Shown here: positions 31,238-38,047 of the stretch, in pieces
Numbering within the stretch: the stretch's first letter is position 1
Layout: each line of letters begins with the position of its first letter
DNA from: JACCZR01 sp035296565
Lineage (GTDB): Bacteria > Actinomycetota > Thermoleophilia > Solirubrobacterales > Thermoleophilaceae
DNA length: 39,993 nucleotides
Direction of reading: 5' to 3'
Assembly: GCA_035296565.1 (NCBI GenBank)
Contig: DATHAQ010000009.1
Span: forward strand, 1 to 39,993
The notes under the pieces: model-generated
The model's database searches: none
Told to the model about the DNA's origin: nothing
The model's input: only the letters and a program-made list of their open reading frames with translations
Program-made: the position numbers and the translations under genes

Positions 31238-32150
31238 AGTATCGCCGGAGCAGCGGCCGGGCGGTGACCGGCCGAGCACCGCCGATCGGCAGCCTCCGCC
31301 ACTGCCACCCGTTGAGCTGGCGGCGCGCGTAGGCGTGCCCGACCACGGCGACGTGCTGGCGTCCTACCAGCGCCTGGGCGCCGACGCCCGCCAGGTGATC
31401 CTCGAGACCCTGCCCGCCGACTGGACGCCGCAGGACAAGCGGGTCCTCGACTTCGGGGTGGGCTCGGGCAAGATTCTTCGCCACCTCAGCGACGACTGGT
31501 CCGGTGCCGAGCTGGAGGGTTGCGACATCGACCGGGCCAGCGTCGAGTGGCTGGAGGCGAACATGTCGCCGCCGGTGCACGCCTTCGTCAACAGCGAGAA
31601 GCCGCCGCTCGACGCGCCCGACGGCCGCTTCGACCTCGTGCTGGCGATGTCGGTGTGCACACACCTGACCGACTACTCACTGGCGTGGCTCGCCGAGCTG
31701 CACCGCGTGCTGGCCGAGGACGGGCTGCTGATCGCCAGCTTCCTCGGCCGCGAGGCCTACGGGGCCTACGCGGACGGCAGCTGGGACGACGCCGACATCG
31801 GAATGAACATCGTGCACTACGGCCAGAGCTGGGACCTGGGCGGCCCGACGGTGTTCCACTCCGAGTGGTGGCTGCGCGAGCACTGGGGCCGCGCCTTCGA
31901 GATCGTGTCCCTGCGCGACGGCCGGGCCCCGGGGGACCACGACATCGTGCTGCTGCGCCGCAGGGCGGGCCCGGCGAGTGCGGAGGAGCTCGAGAAGTCA
32001 TCCGATGACCCGCGCGAGCTCTCGGCGCTGCGCTTCCAGGTACGCCAGCTGCTGGACGAGACCCGCGAGCTGCGCCGGCACGCCGCGGGCCGGGGCGGCG
32101 AGGGCCTGCGGGCGCGGCTGGGCGGCCTGCGCCGCCGCGTGACGGGCTGA
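31230..32150 (+). CDS. SAM-dependent methyltransferase, substrate unknown
   Basis: 306 residues from GTG 31230, overlapping the SPFH stop by 8 nt. Residues ~5-20 (SPEQRPGGDRPSTADR) are encoded by the dispersed palindromic element. The class I methyltransferase domain has RVLDFGVGSGKILRHL (SAM motif I, ~71-86), GCDIDRASVEWL (acidic end of strand 2), RFDLVLAMSVCTHL and LAELHRVLAEDGLLIASFLG. The C-terminal ~60 residues form a charged helix. The sequence is like methyltransferases of surface glycan loci, but no substrate can be named; insertion between the SPFH gene and ffh is unusual. Confidence 0.82.
   Translation: MAEVSPEQRPGGDRPSTADRQPPPLPPVELAARVGVPDHGDVLASYQRLGADARQVILETLPADWTPQDKRVLDFGVGSGKILRHLSDDWSGAELEGCDIDRASVEWLEANMSPPVHAFVNSEKPPLDAPDGRFDLVLAMSVCTHLTDYSLAWLAELHRVLAEDGLLIASFLGREAYGAYADGSWDDADIGMNIVHYGQSWDLGGPTVFHSEWWLREHWGRAFEIVSLRDGRAPGDHDIVLLRRRAGPASAEELEKSSDDPRELSALRFQVRQLLDETRELRRHAAGRGGEGLRARLGGLRRRVTG
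31248..31289 (+). repeat. Dispersed palindromic element, copy 3 (methyltransferase N-terminus)
   Basis: Shares GGCCGAGCACCGC with copies 1 and 2 and aligns over 42 nt with several changes. GGCGGTG (31260-31266) pairs perfectly with CACCGCC (31277-31283) around CGGCCG, so the fold is kept although the sequence has changed. Confidence 0.7.
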
Positions 32151-32152
32151 GC

Positions 32153-32158
32153 TAGCCT
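32153..32158 (+). promoter_or_regulatory. Start-proximal -10-like element TAGCCT of ffh
   Basis: TAGCCT lies 9 nt before the GTG at 32168. Confidence 0.45.
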
Positions 32159-32167
32159 CGATCAACC

Positions 32168-33499
32168 GTGCTCGAGACGCTCTCCGACCGCCTCCAGTCC
32201 GCGCTCGGCGACGTCCGATCGCGCGGCCACCTGACCGAGGACGACGTGGCGAAGGCCATGCGCCAGGTGCGCCTTGCGCTGCTCGAGGCCGACGTCAACT
32301 TCAAGGTCGTCAAGCAGTTCACCGGAGCGGTGAAGGAGCGCGCCACCGGCCAGGAGGTACTGGAGGCGCTGAACCCCGGCCAGCAGGTGGTGAAGATCGT
32401 CTCCGAGGAGCTCACCGCGCTCATGGGCGGCGCGGGGCGCGACCTCGCCATGTCGAGCGGCAAGGGTCCGACGGTGATCCTGGTGGCGGGCCTCCAGGGT
32501 TCCGGCAAGACGACCGCCTGCGGCAAGCTCGCCCGCCACCTGCGCGAGGAGACGGGCCTCGACGTGGCCCTCGCCGCCTGCGACGTCTACCGCCCGGCAG
32601 CGGTCGACCAGCTGGTCAAGGTGGGGGCCCAGGCCGGCGCGAACGTCTACCAGCAGGGCACCGAGCGCGACCCGGTGGACATAGCGGAGTGGGCGCTCGG
32701 CCAGGCCAAGGCAGAGGGCCGCGACGTGCTGATCATCGACACCAGCGGCCGGTTGCACGTGGACGCCGAGCTGATGGAGGAGCTGGCGCGCGTCAAGAAG
32801 CGCACCAAGCCCCACGACGTGCTGCTGGTGGTGGACGCCATGACCGGTCAGGACGCCGTCAACGTGGCCGAGCAGTTCGCCGAGACCGCTGAGTTCGACG
32901 GCGTGATCCTCACCAAGCTGGACGGTGACGTCCGCGGCGGCGCCGCACTGTCGGTCAAGGCCATGACCGGCAGGCCGATCCTCTACGCGTCCACCGGCGA
33001 GAAGCTCGACGCCTTCGAGCGCTTCCACCCCGACCGGATGGCGCAGCGGATCCTCGGCATGGGCGATGTGATGACCCTCGTCGAGAAGGCCGAGCGCCAG
33101 ATGGACGAGGACAAGGCGGCGGAGCTCGAGCGCAAGATCCGCAAGCAGGAGTTCACCCTCGACGACTTCCTCGAGCAGATGCACCAGATGCGCAACATGG
33201 GGCCGCTGACCAACCTGCTCAAGATGATCCCGGGCATGGGCGCCCAGCTGGGCGACCTCAACGTCGACGAGCGCGAGCTGGACCGCCTGCAGGCCATCAT
33301 CACCTCGATGACGCCCGAGGAGCGGGCCAACCCGACGATCATCGACGGCTCACGCCGGCGCCGGATCGCACGGGGCTCCGGCACCTCCGTTCAGGCGGTG
33401 CGTCGCCTGGTGGACCAGTTCGGGCAGATGAACAAGCTGATGCGCCAGATGCAGAAGGGCAACCTGGGCGCCCTCCAGCAGCTAGCCGGTGGGCGCTAG
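32168..33499 (+). CDS. ffh: Signal recognition particle protein Ffh
   Basis: 443 residues from GTG 32168. The N domain (LETLSDRLQSALGDVRSRGHL) is followed by the G domain with VAGLQGSGKTTACGKLA (G1), CDVYRPAAVDQL, DTSGRLHVDAELMEEL (G3) and TKLDGDVRGG (G4). The M domain from about 300 has the Met-rich FLEQMHQMRNMGPLTNLLKMIPGMG and the RNA-binding SRRRRIARGSGTSVQAV, ending QMQKGNLGALQQLAGGR. It binds signal sequences on the ribosome together with 4.5S RNA. It is followed by the rpsP-KH-rimM-trmD-rplS set, the usual ffh neighbourhood. Confidence 0.96.
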   Translation: MLETLSDRLQSALGDVRSRGHLTEDDVAKAMRQVRLALLEADVNFKVVKQFTGAVKERATGQEVLEALNPGQQVVKIVSEELTALMGGAGRDLAMSSGKGPTVILVAGLQGSGKTTACGKLARHLREETGLDVALAACDVYRPAAVDQLVKVGAQAGANVYQQGTERDPVDIAEWALGQAKAEGRDVLIIDTSGRLHVDAELMEELARVKKRTKPHDVLLVVDAMTGQDAVNVAEQFAETAEFDGVILTKLDGDVRGGAALSVKAMTGRPILYASTGEKLDAFERFHPDRMAQRILGMGDVMTLVEKAERQMDEDKAAELERKIRKQEFTLDDFLEQMHQMRNMGPLTNLLKMIPGMGAQLGDLNVDERELDRLQAIITSMTPEERANPTIIDGSRRRRIARGSGTSVQAVRRLVDQFGQMNKLMRQMQKGNLGALQQLAGGR

Positions 33500-33510
33500 G
33501 CGCCGATAGC

Positions 33511-33516
33511 TACCCT
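33511..33516 (+). promoter_or_regulatory. -10-like element TACCCT of rpsP
   Basis: TACCCT lies 10 nt before the ATG at 33527. Confidence 0.4.
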
Positions 33517-33526
33517 CTTCGGCTTC

Positions 33527-33991
33527 ATGGCGGTCCGAGTACGACTCACGCGTGTGGGCAGCAAGAAGAACCCGATCTGGCGGGTGGTGGTGGCCGATGG
33601 CCGCTCTCCCCGTGACGGGCGCTTCATCGAGACCGTCGGGCACTACAACCCGCAGACGCAGCCCTCCACCATCGTGCTCGACCGGGAGCGCCTCCAGCAC
33701 TGGATCGAGCGGGGGGCCCAGCCCTCGGGCACCGTGAAGAAGCTGATGCGCGCCGGGAATGCTCCAGCGCCGGTGGCCGCGGAGGAGCCCCCTGCGGCGG
33801 TGGAGCCCGCCGCCGCCGAAAGCGACGCCCCTGAGGAACTCGGTCAGGCCGCTGGGGAATCCGCCACCGAGACGAGCGAGTCGACCGCGGCGGAGCTGAC
33901 CGAGCCCGTCGAGGGCGTGCCGGGGGGAGCCAATTCCCCCGCAGAGCACGCGGCGGACGAGCCCGGCGAGCCCGCCTCCGACGCCTCCTGA
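33527..33991 (+). CDS. rpsP: 30S ribosomal protein S16 with long acidic C-terminal extension
   Basis: 154 residues against the usual 80-90. Residues 1-80 are a normal S16 (MAVRVRLTRVGSKKNPIWRV, DGRFIETVGHYNPQTQPSTI, WIERGAQPSGTVKKLM). The remaining ~70 residues are Ala/Glu-rich and acidic (VAAEEPPAAVEPAAAES, then EHAADEPGEPASDAS), with no recognisable domain. It contributes to 30S assembly. The tail matches in style the one on L19 encoded downstream. First gene of the rpsP-KH-rimM-trmD operon. Confidence 0.95.
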   Translation: MAVRVRLTRVGSKKNPIWRVVVADGRSPRDGRFIETVGHYNPQTQPSTIVLDRERLQHWIERGAQPSGTVKKLMRAGNAPAPVAAEEPPAAVEPAAAESDAPEELGQAAGESATETSESTAAELTEPVEGVPGGANSPAEHAADEPGEPASDAS

Positions 33992-34005
33992 CGACCCCAC
34001 CGCGC

Positions 34006-34011
34006 TAGCCT
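34006..34011 (+). promoter_or_regulatory. Start-proximal -10-like element TAGCCT of the KH gene
   Basis: TAGCCT lies 7 nt before the GTG at 34019. Confidence 0.5.
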
Positions 34012-34018
34012 CGCGCCC

Positions 34019-34252
34019 GTGGAGGAGCTGCTCGCCTACCTGGCGCGCTCGCTGGTCGACGACCCGGGCGCGGTCGACGTCGAGTCCTTCGAGGAGGACG
34101 ACGGAACGATCGTGCTCGAGCTGCACGTGGCGCCCAATGACACCGGCAAGGTGATCGGCCGGGGCGGCCGCACCGTCGCCGCGCTGCGCACCGTGATGAA
34201 GGCCGCCGCGGTCCGCGAGGAGCGCAGGGTCCTCGTCGACGTGGTCGATTGA
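34019..34252 (+). CDS. khpA: KH domain RNA-binding protein (KhpA/YlqC family)
   Basis: 77 residues from GTG 34019. A single type II KH domain with the GxxG-type loop VIGRGGRTVAALRTVM; N-terminal LLAYLARSLVDDPGAVDV and C-terminal RRVLVDVVD match the family. It binds RNA and in several bacteria works with KhpB/EloR or in ribosome assembly. It is located between rpsP and rimM as in most Gram-positive genomes; its stop overlaps the rimM start (TTGA). Confidence 0.92.
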   Translation: MEELLAYLARSLVDDPGAVDVESFEEDDGTIVLELHVAPNDTGKVIGRGGRTVAALRTVMKAAAVREERRVLVDVVD

Positions 34253-34692
34253 CGGCCGTCTCGGCCGGACGCATCGGCAAGCCCCACGGCCGGGACGGCT
34301 CGTTCTGGCTCGACGGCGCCGACAGCCGGCCGTCCGAGGGCGACCAGGTGGAGGTGGCGGGCGAGCGGGCGGAGGTCCTGCGCAGCGACGGCACCGATGC
34401 CCGGCCGCTGCTGCGGCTCTCGGGCCTCGAGGACCGCGAGTCGGTCGCTGCGCTTCGGGGCCAGCAGGTCCTGATCCAAGCGACTCTCGACGAGGGCGAA
34501 TGGCTCGCCGAGAGCCTCGTCGGCTGCTCGGTCCCGGGCCTGGGGGAGGTGCGTCGCGTCCTCGCCGGGCCCAGCTGTGACGTGCTCGAGCTCGAGGACG
34601 GGACCCTGGTGCCGCTGGTCGGCGATGCGGTGAGCCGGGTGGACACCGAAGCCCGCATCATCGAGGTCGACCGGGAGTTCCTCGGCCGGTGA
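34249..34692 (+). CDS. rimM: 16S rRNA processing protein RimM
   Basis: 147 residues from TTG 34249, coupled to the KH gene by a 4-nt overlap. The N-terminal barrel has VSAGRIGKPHGRDGSFWL and LLRLSGLEDRESVAALRGQQVLI; the C-terminal PRC-barrel has LVGCSVPGLGEVRRVLAGPSCDVLELEDGTLVPLV and IIEVDREFLG. It assists 30S maturation at the S19/head region. The protein is a little shorter than most RimMs but complete. Stop overlaps trmD by 4 nt. Confidence 0.92.
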   Translation: MTAVSAGRIGKPHGRDGSFWLDGADSRPSEGDQVEVAGERAEVLRSDGTDARPLLRLSGLEDRESVAALRGQQVLIQATLDEGEWLAESLVGCSVPGLGEVRRVLAGPSCDVLELEDGTLVPLVGDAVSRVDTEARIIEVDREFLGR

Positions 34693-35342
34693 AGGTCGAC
34701 GTCTTCACGCTCTTCCCGGACTGGTTCGCCTGGTTTGCCTCCCAGCGCCATGTCCGCAATGCGATCGCCGCCGGGCTGGAGCTCGAGCCCGTGGACCTGC
34801 GGGCGACCACGCCCCTCAGCGCCGGCCAGGTCGATGACACGCCGTATGGCGGCGGCGCGGGGATGGTCATCCGAGTGGACGTGGTCGAAGCCGCGCTCGA
34901 GGCCCGCTACGGCGGAGGGGACCACGGCCGGGTCGTGGCGCTCGGCGCGGGCGGGCGCCGCCTCGACGACGCGCTCGCCGCCGAGCTCGCGGCGGAACCG
35001 CAGCTCGCGCTGCTCTGCGGCCGCTACGAGGGCTTCGACGAGCGGGTCCATGAGCACCTGGCCACGGACGTGGTCTCGATCGGCCCCTACGTGCTTGCGG
35101 GCGGAGAGCTCGCGGCGATGGTGGTCTGCGACACCGTAATCCGCAAGCTGCCGGGCGCCCTCGGGCACGCCGCCAGCGCGCTCGAGGAGTCCTTCAGCCC
35201 GGCGCTGGAGGGAAGTCCGGAGTACCCCCACTACACCCGCCCCGCGGAGTGGAGAGGGCACGAAGTCCCCGACGTCCTCCTGTCCGGCGACCACGCCCGT
35301 ATCCGGGAATGGCGGCTGGCTCAGGCTCGTTCCCGCCGCTGA
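34689..35342 (+). CDS. trmD: tRNA (guanine37-N1)-methyltransferase
   Basis: 217 residues from GTG 34689. SPOUT (knotted) methyltransferase: MKVDVFTLFPDWF, DDTPYGGGAGMVI, LLCGRYEGFDERV and the SAM-binding knot VVSIGPYVLAGGELAAMV, then EESFSPALEGSPEYPHYTRP and DVLLSGDHARIREWR. It methylates G37 of tRNAs to prevent frameshifting. Length is on the short side because the C-terminal domain is trimmed, but the core motifs are complete. Confidence 0.95.
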   Translation: MKVDVFTLFPDWFAWFASQRHVRNAIAAGLELEPVDLRATTPLSAGQVDDTPYGGGAGMVIRVDVVEAALEARYGGGDHGRVVALGAGGRRLDDALAAELAAEPQLALLCGRYEGFDERVHEHLATDVVSIGPYVLAGGELAAMVVCDTVIRKLPGALGHAASALEESFSPALEGSPEYPHYTRPAEWRGHEVPDVLLSGDHARIREWRLAQARSRR

Positions 35343-35350
35343 GCGGTCGC

Positions 35351-35356
35351 TACCAT
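35351..35356 (+). promoter_or_regulatory. -10-like element TACCAT of rplS
   Basis: TACCAT is 43 nt before the rplS ATG, unlike the start-proximal elements elsewhere. It would give a leader of roughly 37 nt that begins with the hairpin at 35364. Confidence 0.4.
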
Positions 35357-35363
35357 TCCCCCC

Positions 35364-35379
35364 CGCGAGAAGGCTCGCG
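35364..35379 (+). promoter_or_regulatory. rplS leader hairpin
   Basis: CGCGAG-AAGG-CTCGCG forms a perfect 6-bp stem with a four-base loop, at the predicted 5' end of the mRNA and 20 nt before the ATG at 35400. It is a candidate L19-responsive or mRNA-stabilising leader. Confidence 0.5.
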
Positions 35380-35399
35380 CCAACTCGCTTCCTCTCGAT

Positions 35400-36020
35400 A
35401 TGAGCAGCGTCATCGACAGCATCGAGCGTGCCCAGCTTCGCCGGGTCCCTTCCTTCGAGGCCGGCGATCGCGTGCGCGTGCACTTCCAGGTCGTGGAGGG
35501 CAGTCGCCGCCGCACGCAGGTGTTCGAGGGCACCGTCCTCAAGCGCCAGGGCTCGGGAGTCCGCGAGACGTTCACCGTTCGCAAGCAGTCCTTCGGCGTA
35601 GGCGTGGAGCGGACCTTCCCCCTCCATTCGCCGAAGATCGAACAGATCGAGGTAGCCAGCCGCGGCGACGTGCGCCGGGCCAAGCTGTACTACCTGCGCG
35701 ACCGCGTCGGGCGTGGGGCGCGCGTCCGCGAGCGCCGCTTCACGGCCGCCGAGCTCCAGGAGGGGGTCATGCCGCCCGCCGAGGAGCCGCTGAGCGACGA
35801 CGCCGCGGCGGGGCTGCAGGAGGAGGCGGCGGAGGTCTCCCAGGCCGAAGCCGAGGCGGCGCGCGAGGCAGCCGAGGCCCCCGAGCCCGAGAGCAGCCCC
35901 GAGGGCGACGCCTCGGGCGACGAGCCCGCCGGGGATTCCGGCGACGGGCCCGCCGCCCAGGAGGACCAGTCCGATCCCGACGCCGGCGACGAGGCCGGCT
36001 CGGGCGGGTCGGCCGCCTAG
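35400..36020 (+). CDS. rplS: 50S ribosomal protein L19 with long acidic C-terminal extension
   Basis: 206 residues against the usual ~115. Residues 1-120 are a typical L19 (SSVIDSIERAQLRRVPSFEAGD, RVHFQVVEG, VFEGTVLKRQGSGVRETFTVRK, VERTFPLHSPKIEQIEV, RRAKLYYLRDR). From about residue 121 an ~85-residue tail is very rich in Glu, Ala, Asp, Pro and Gly, with no recognisable fold. It sits at the 30S-50S interface in the ribosome. Its own leader and promoter-like element lie upstream, separate from trmD. Confidence 0.95.
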   Translation: MSSVIDSIERAQLRRVPSFEAGDRVRVHFQVVEGSRRRTQVFEGTVLKRQGSGVRETFTVRKQSFGVGVERTFPLHSPKIEQIEVASRGDVRRAKLYYLRDRVGRGARVRERRFTAAELQEGVMPPAEEPLSDDAAAGLQEEAAEVSQAEAEAAREAAEAPEPESSPEGDASGDEPAGDSGDGPAAQEDQSDPDAGDEAGSGGSAA

Positions 36021-36040
36021 CCGGACCCCCACGCGGAGCC

Positions 36041-36667
36041 TTGGCGCAGACTCAGCAGCAGAGCGGGCGAAGCTCGCTCATCGAGCTCGTCACCATCGTC
36101 GGCCTGGCGCTCGGGCTCTTCCTGGTGATCCAGGGCTTCCTCGTCAAGCCCTTCCGTATTCCCAGCGAGTCGATGGTGCCGACGCTCGCGGTGGGCCAGC
36201 GCGTGCTCGTGGACCGCGTCACCTTCCGCTTCGCCGAGCCCGAGCGTGACGACGTCGTCGTCTTCAAGCCCCCTGCCGGCGCCGACGACGACGAATCGGG
36301 GGAGGCCCGCTGCGGAGCGCCGCGGGTGGAGGGCGCGGTCTGCTCCAGGCCCACCCCGCAGCGCTCGGACACGAACTTCATCAAGCGGGTGGTGGGCCTC
36401 CCGGGCGACCGCCTGAAGGTCATGGACAACCGCGTCTACATCAACGGGCGCCGCCAGGAGGAGCCGTTCATCGCGCGCAACTCGGCCTGCGACGACCTCT
36501 GCAACCTTCCGCGCGAGATCGAGATCCCGCGCGGCTACTACTTCATGATGGGCGACAACCGCGGCGCCAGCCTCGACAGCCGCGCCTGGGGGCCGGTCCC
36601 GAAGAAGTGGGTCATCGGCCAGGCCTTCGCCACCTACTGGCCGCCGGGCAAGATCGGCACCCTCTAG
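36041..36667 (+). CDS. lepB: Signal peptidase I
   Basis: 208 residues from TTG 36041 (GGAG 3-4 nt upstream); the frame is open further upstream but overlaps rplS. A single N-terminal membrane helix (IELVTIVGLALGLFLVIQGFLV) leads to RIPSESMVPTL with the catalytic Ser44. The general-base Lys115 is in NFIKRVVGLPGD, and GDNRGASLDSRAWGPVP is the conserved box E. Between them is a Cys-containing insert (ARCGAPRVEGAVCSRP), possibly a disulphide outside the cell. It cleaves Sec and Tat signal peptides, such as those of the GH6-like and RTX proteins here. The rplS-lepB-rnhB order is common. Confidence 0.94.
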   Translation: MAQTQQQSGRSSLIELVTIVGLALGLFLVIQGFLVKPFRIPSESMVPTLAVGQRVLVDRVTFRFAEPERDDVVVFKPPAGADDDESGEARCGAPRVEGAVCSRPTPQRSDTNFIKRVVGLPGDRLKVMDNRVYINGRRQEEPFIARNSACDDLCNLPREIEIPRGYYFMMGDNRGASLDSRAWGPVPKKWVIGQAFATYWPPGKIGTL

Positions 36668-36745
36668 CCGGTGCCGCGGCCCGCCGCGGCCCGCAAGTAG
36701 CGGTGTTTGGGGTCAGTCGGAGCCCTCGGCCGCCGCCGGCCGCCG

Positions 36746-36751
36746 TACCAT
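36746..36751 (+). promoter_or_regulatory. Start-proximal -10-like element TACCAT of rnhB
   Basis: TACCAT lies 8 nt before the ATG at 36760. Confidence 0.4.
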
Positions 36752-36759
36752 CGCCCACG

Positions 36760-37449
36760 ATGGCGGCCATCGACACCGCGCAGAACCCCAGGCGGCGGCG
36801 CCGGGCCGCGCCGCGGGGCCGCAAGCTCTTCGCCTTCGACCGCGAGCAGGGCTCGCGCTTCGTGGCCGGCGCCGACGAGGCGGGCCGCGGATCGCTCGCC
36901 GGGCCGCTGGTCGCGGCGGCGGTGCTGTTCGACCTCGAGCGCCTGACATTGAGCGACCGGCGCGCGCTGGCGCGTCTCAACGACTCCAAGCAGCACACCG
37001 AGGCGGGGCGCGAAGAGCTCTACCCGCTCGTGCTCCGGGCTGCCGCCAAGGCGACCGTGGTCAGCCGCTGCGTGCGGCGGATCGACAGCTTCGGGCTCCA
37101 CAAGTCGAACCTCGACGCCCTGCGCTCGGCACTCATGGCGGTGTCCTGCGAGGGGACCCTCTGCCTGGTGGACGGCTTCCGCGTGGGCGAGCTGCCCTTC
37201 GAGCAGCGCGCAGTGGTCGACGGGGACTGCCGCAGCGCCGCGATCGCCGCGGCGTCGGTCCTCGCGAAGGTGACCCGCGACCGTTACATGAGGCGCGCGG
37301 CGGAGCGCCACCCGCGCTGGGACTTCGAGACCAACGTCGGCTACTCGACGCCCGAGCATCGCGCGGCGATCAAGGCGCACGGGATCTCGCCTCTGCATCG
37401 GTTGTCGTTCCAGTCGATCGCCTACCAGCAGCTCGCGCTCGACGGTTAG
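36760..37449 (+). CDS. rnhB: Ribonuclease HII
   Basis: 229 residues from ATG 36760; the upstream open frame crosses the lepB stop region and is not used. Basic N-terminus (RRRRRAAPRGRK), then GADEAGRGSLAGPLVAAAV with metal-binding D39 and E40, LNDSKQ, LVDGF, and AIAAASVLAKVTRDRYM, then NVGYSTPEHRAAIKAHGISPLHRLSF. It removes ribonucleotides from DNA and RNA-DNA hybrids. The length is normal. Confidence 0.95.
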   Translation: MAAIDTAQNPRRRRRAAPRGRKLFAFDREQGSRFVAGADEAGRGSLAGPLVAAAVLFDLERLTLSDRRALARLNDSKQHTEAGREELYPLVLRAAAKATVVSRCVRRIDSFGLHKSNLDALRSALMAVSCEGTLCLVDGFRVGELPFEQRAVVDGDCRSAAIAAASVLAKVTRDRYMRRAAERHPRWDFETNVGYSTPEHRAAIKAHGISPLHRLSFQSIAYQQLALDG

Positions 37450-37480
37450 GCCCGGCCCCGCGCGGCGAACCGGGCACACG

Positions 37481-37520
37481 CTCCGAAAAATCCCTCAGGG
37501 GCCTGGACGTATTTTCGACG
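37481..37520 (-). repeat. Intergenic repeat family 2, copy C
   Basis: Read on the minus strand, CCTGAGGGATTTTTC is identical to 4481-4495 and its upstream side also matches loosely (CGAA...CGTC.AGG). It lies between the convergent rnhB and yraN genes. Confidence 0.5.
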
Positions 37521-37542
37521 GGCGTACGCGCACCGTCCGCCA

Positions 37543-37917
37543 TCAGAAGGCCCCCTCCACGTGATCAAGCTCGACCAGCCGGCCGTGCCGGTCGAGGGTG
37601 ATCCCGATCGCGTCGAAGCGCATCTCGGGGGGCTTGGGAGCGGCCTCGCCCCGCTCTGCCAGCCAGCGGCGCGCCATGCGCCGGACCTGACCCCGCTTTG
37701 CGGCCCCGACGGAGGCCAGTGGCGCGATGCCTGGGGTCCGCCCGATCCGGGACTTGACCTCGCAGAACACGAGGCTCCGGGCGTCGGCGGCGACCACGTC
37801 CAGCTCCCCGTGCCGGGTGCGAAAGTTGCGATCGATCACCTCGTAGCCCCGTGCCTCCAGGTGGGTGGCCGCGAGCGCTTCGCCGAGCTTGCCGAGCCGC
37901 TGGTGGTGATCTGTCAT
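37543..37917 (-). CDS. UPF0102 (YraN family) predicted endonuclease-like protein
   Basis: 124 residues from ATG 37917, preferred over TTG 37926 because TAGCTT lies 7 nt upstream. It has LGKLGEALAATHLEARGYEVIDRNFRTRHGELDVVA and LVFCEVKSR, the PD-(D/E)XK nuclease-like core with E..D..ExK, typical of YraN. The role is unclear; the family is often near rnhB and comM/dprA, as here, and is suspected in DNA uptake or repair. Convergent with rnhB and divergent from comM. Confidence 0.9.
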   Translation of the reverse strand: MTDHHQRLGKLGEALAATHLEARGYEVIDRNFRTRHGELDVVAADARSLVFCEVKSRIGRTPGIAPLASVGAAKRGQVRRMARRWLAERGEAAPKPPEMRFDAIGITLDRHGRLVELDHVEGAF

Positions 37918-37924
37918 GGCGGCC

Positions 37925-37930
37925 AAGCTA
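37925..37930 (-). promoter_or_regulatory. Start-proximal -10-like element TAGCTT of yraN
   Basis: On the minus strand TAGCTT lies 7 nt before the ATG at 37917. The comM start on the other strand has the same hexamer at the same spacing. Confidence 0.5.
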
Positions 37931-37961
37931 GGTGGCAGAGCGTTGCCTGTGGCCGACGGGG

Positions 37962-38003
37962 GTTACAGCTCTGCACCGAGCGTCGGATGTGCAGAGTCGT
38001 AAC
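37962..38003. promoter_or_regulatory. Inverted repeat between yraN and comM (candidate shared operator)
   Basis: A 15-nt arm (37962-37976, GTTACAGCTCTGCAC) faces GTGCAGAGTCGTAAC (37989-38003) across a 12-nt spacer; 13 of 15 positions pair. It lies between the two divergent -10-like elements, so one regulator could control both sides. It could also fold as an RNA or DNA stem. Confidence 0.5.
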
Positions 38004-38034
38004 TCAGGTGACCCACCGGTAACGCCGCCCGGCC

Positions 38035-38040
38035 TAGCTT
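38035..38040 (+). promoter_or_regulatory. Start-proximal -10-like element TAGCTT of comM
   Basis: TAGCTT lies 7 nt before the GTG at 38048. Confidence 0.5.
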
Positions 38041-38047
38041 GCCGGCC

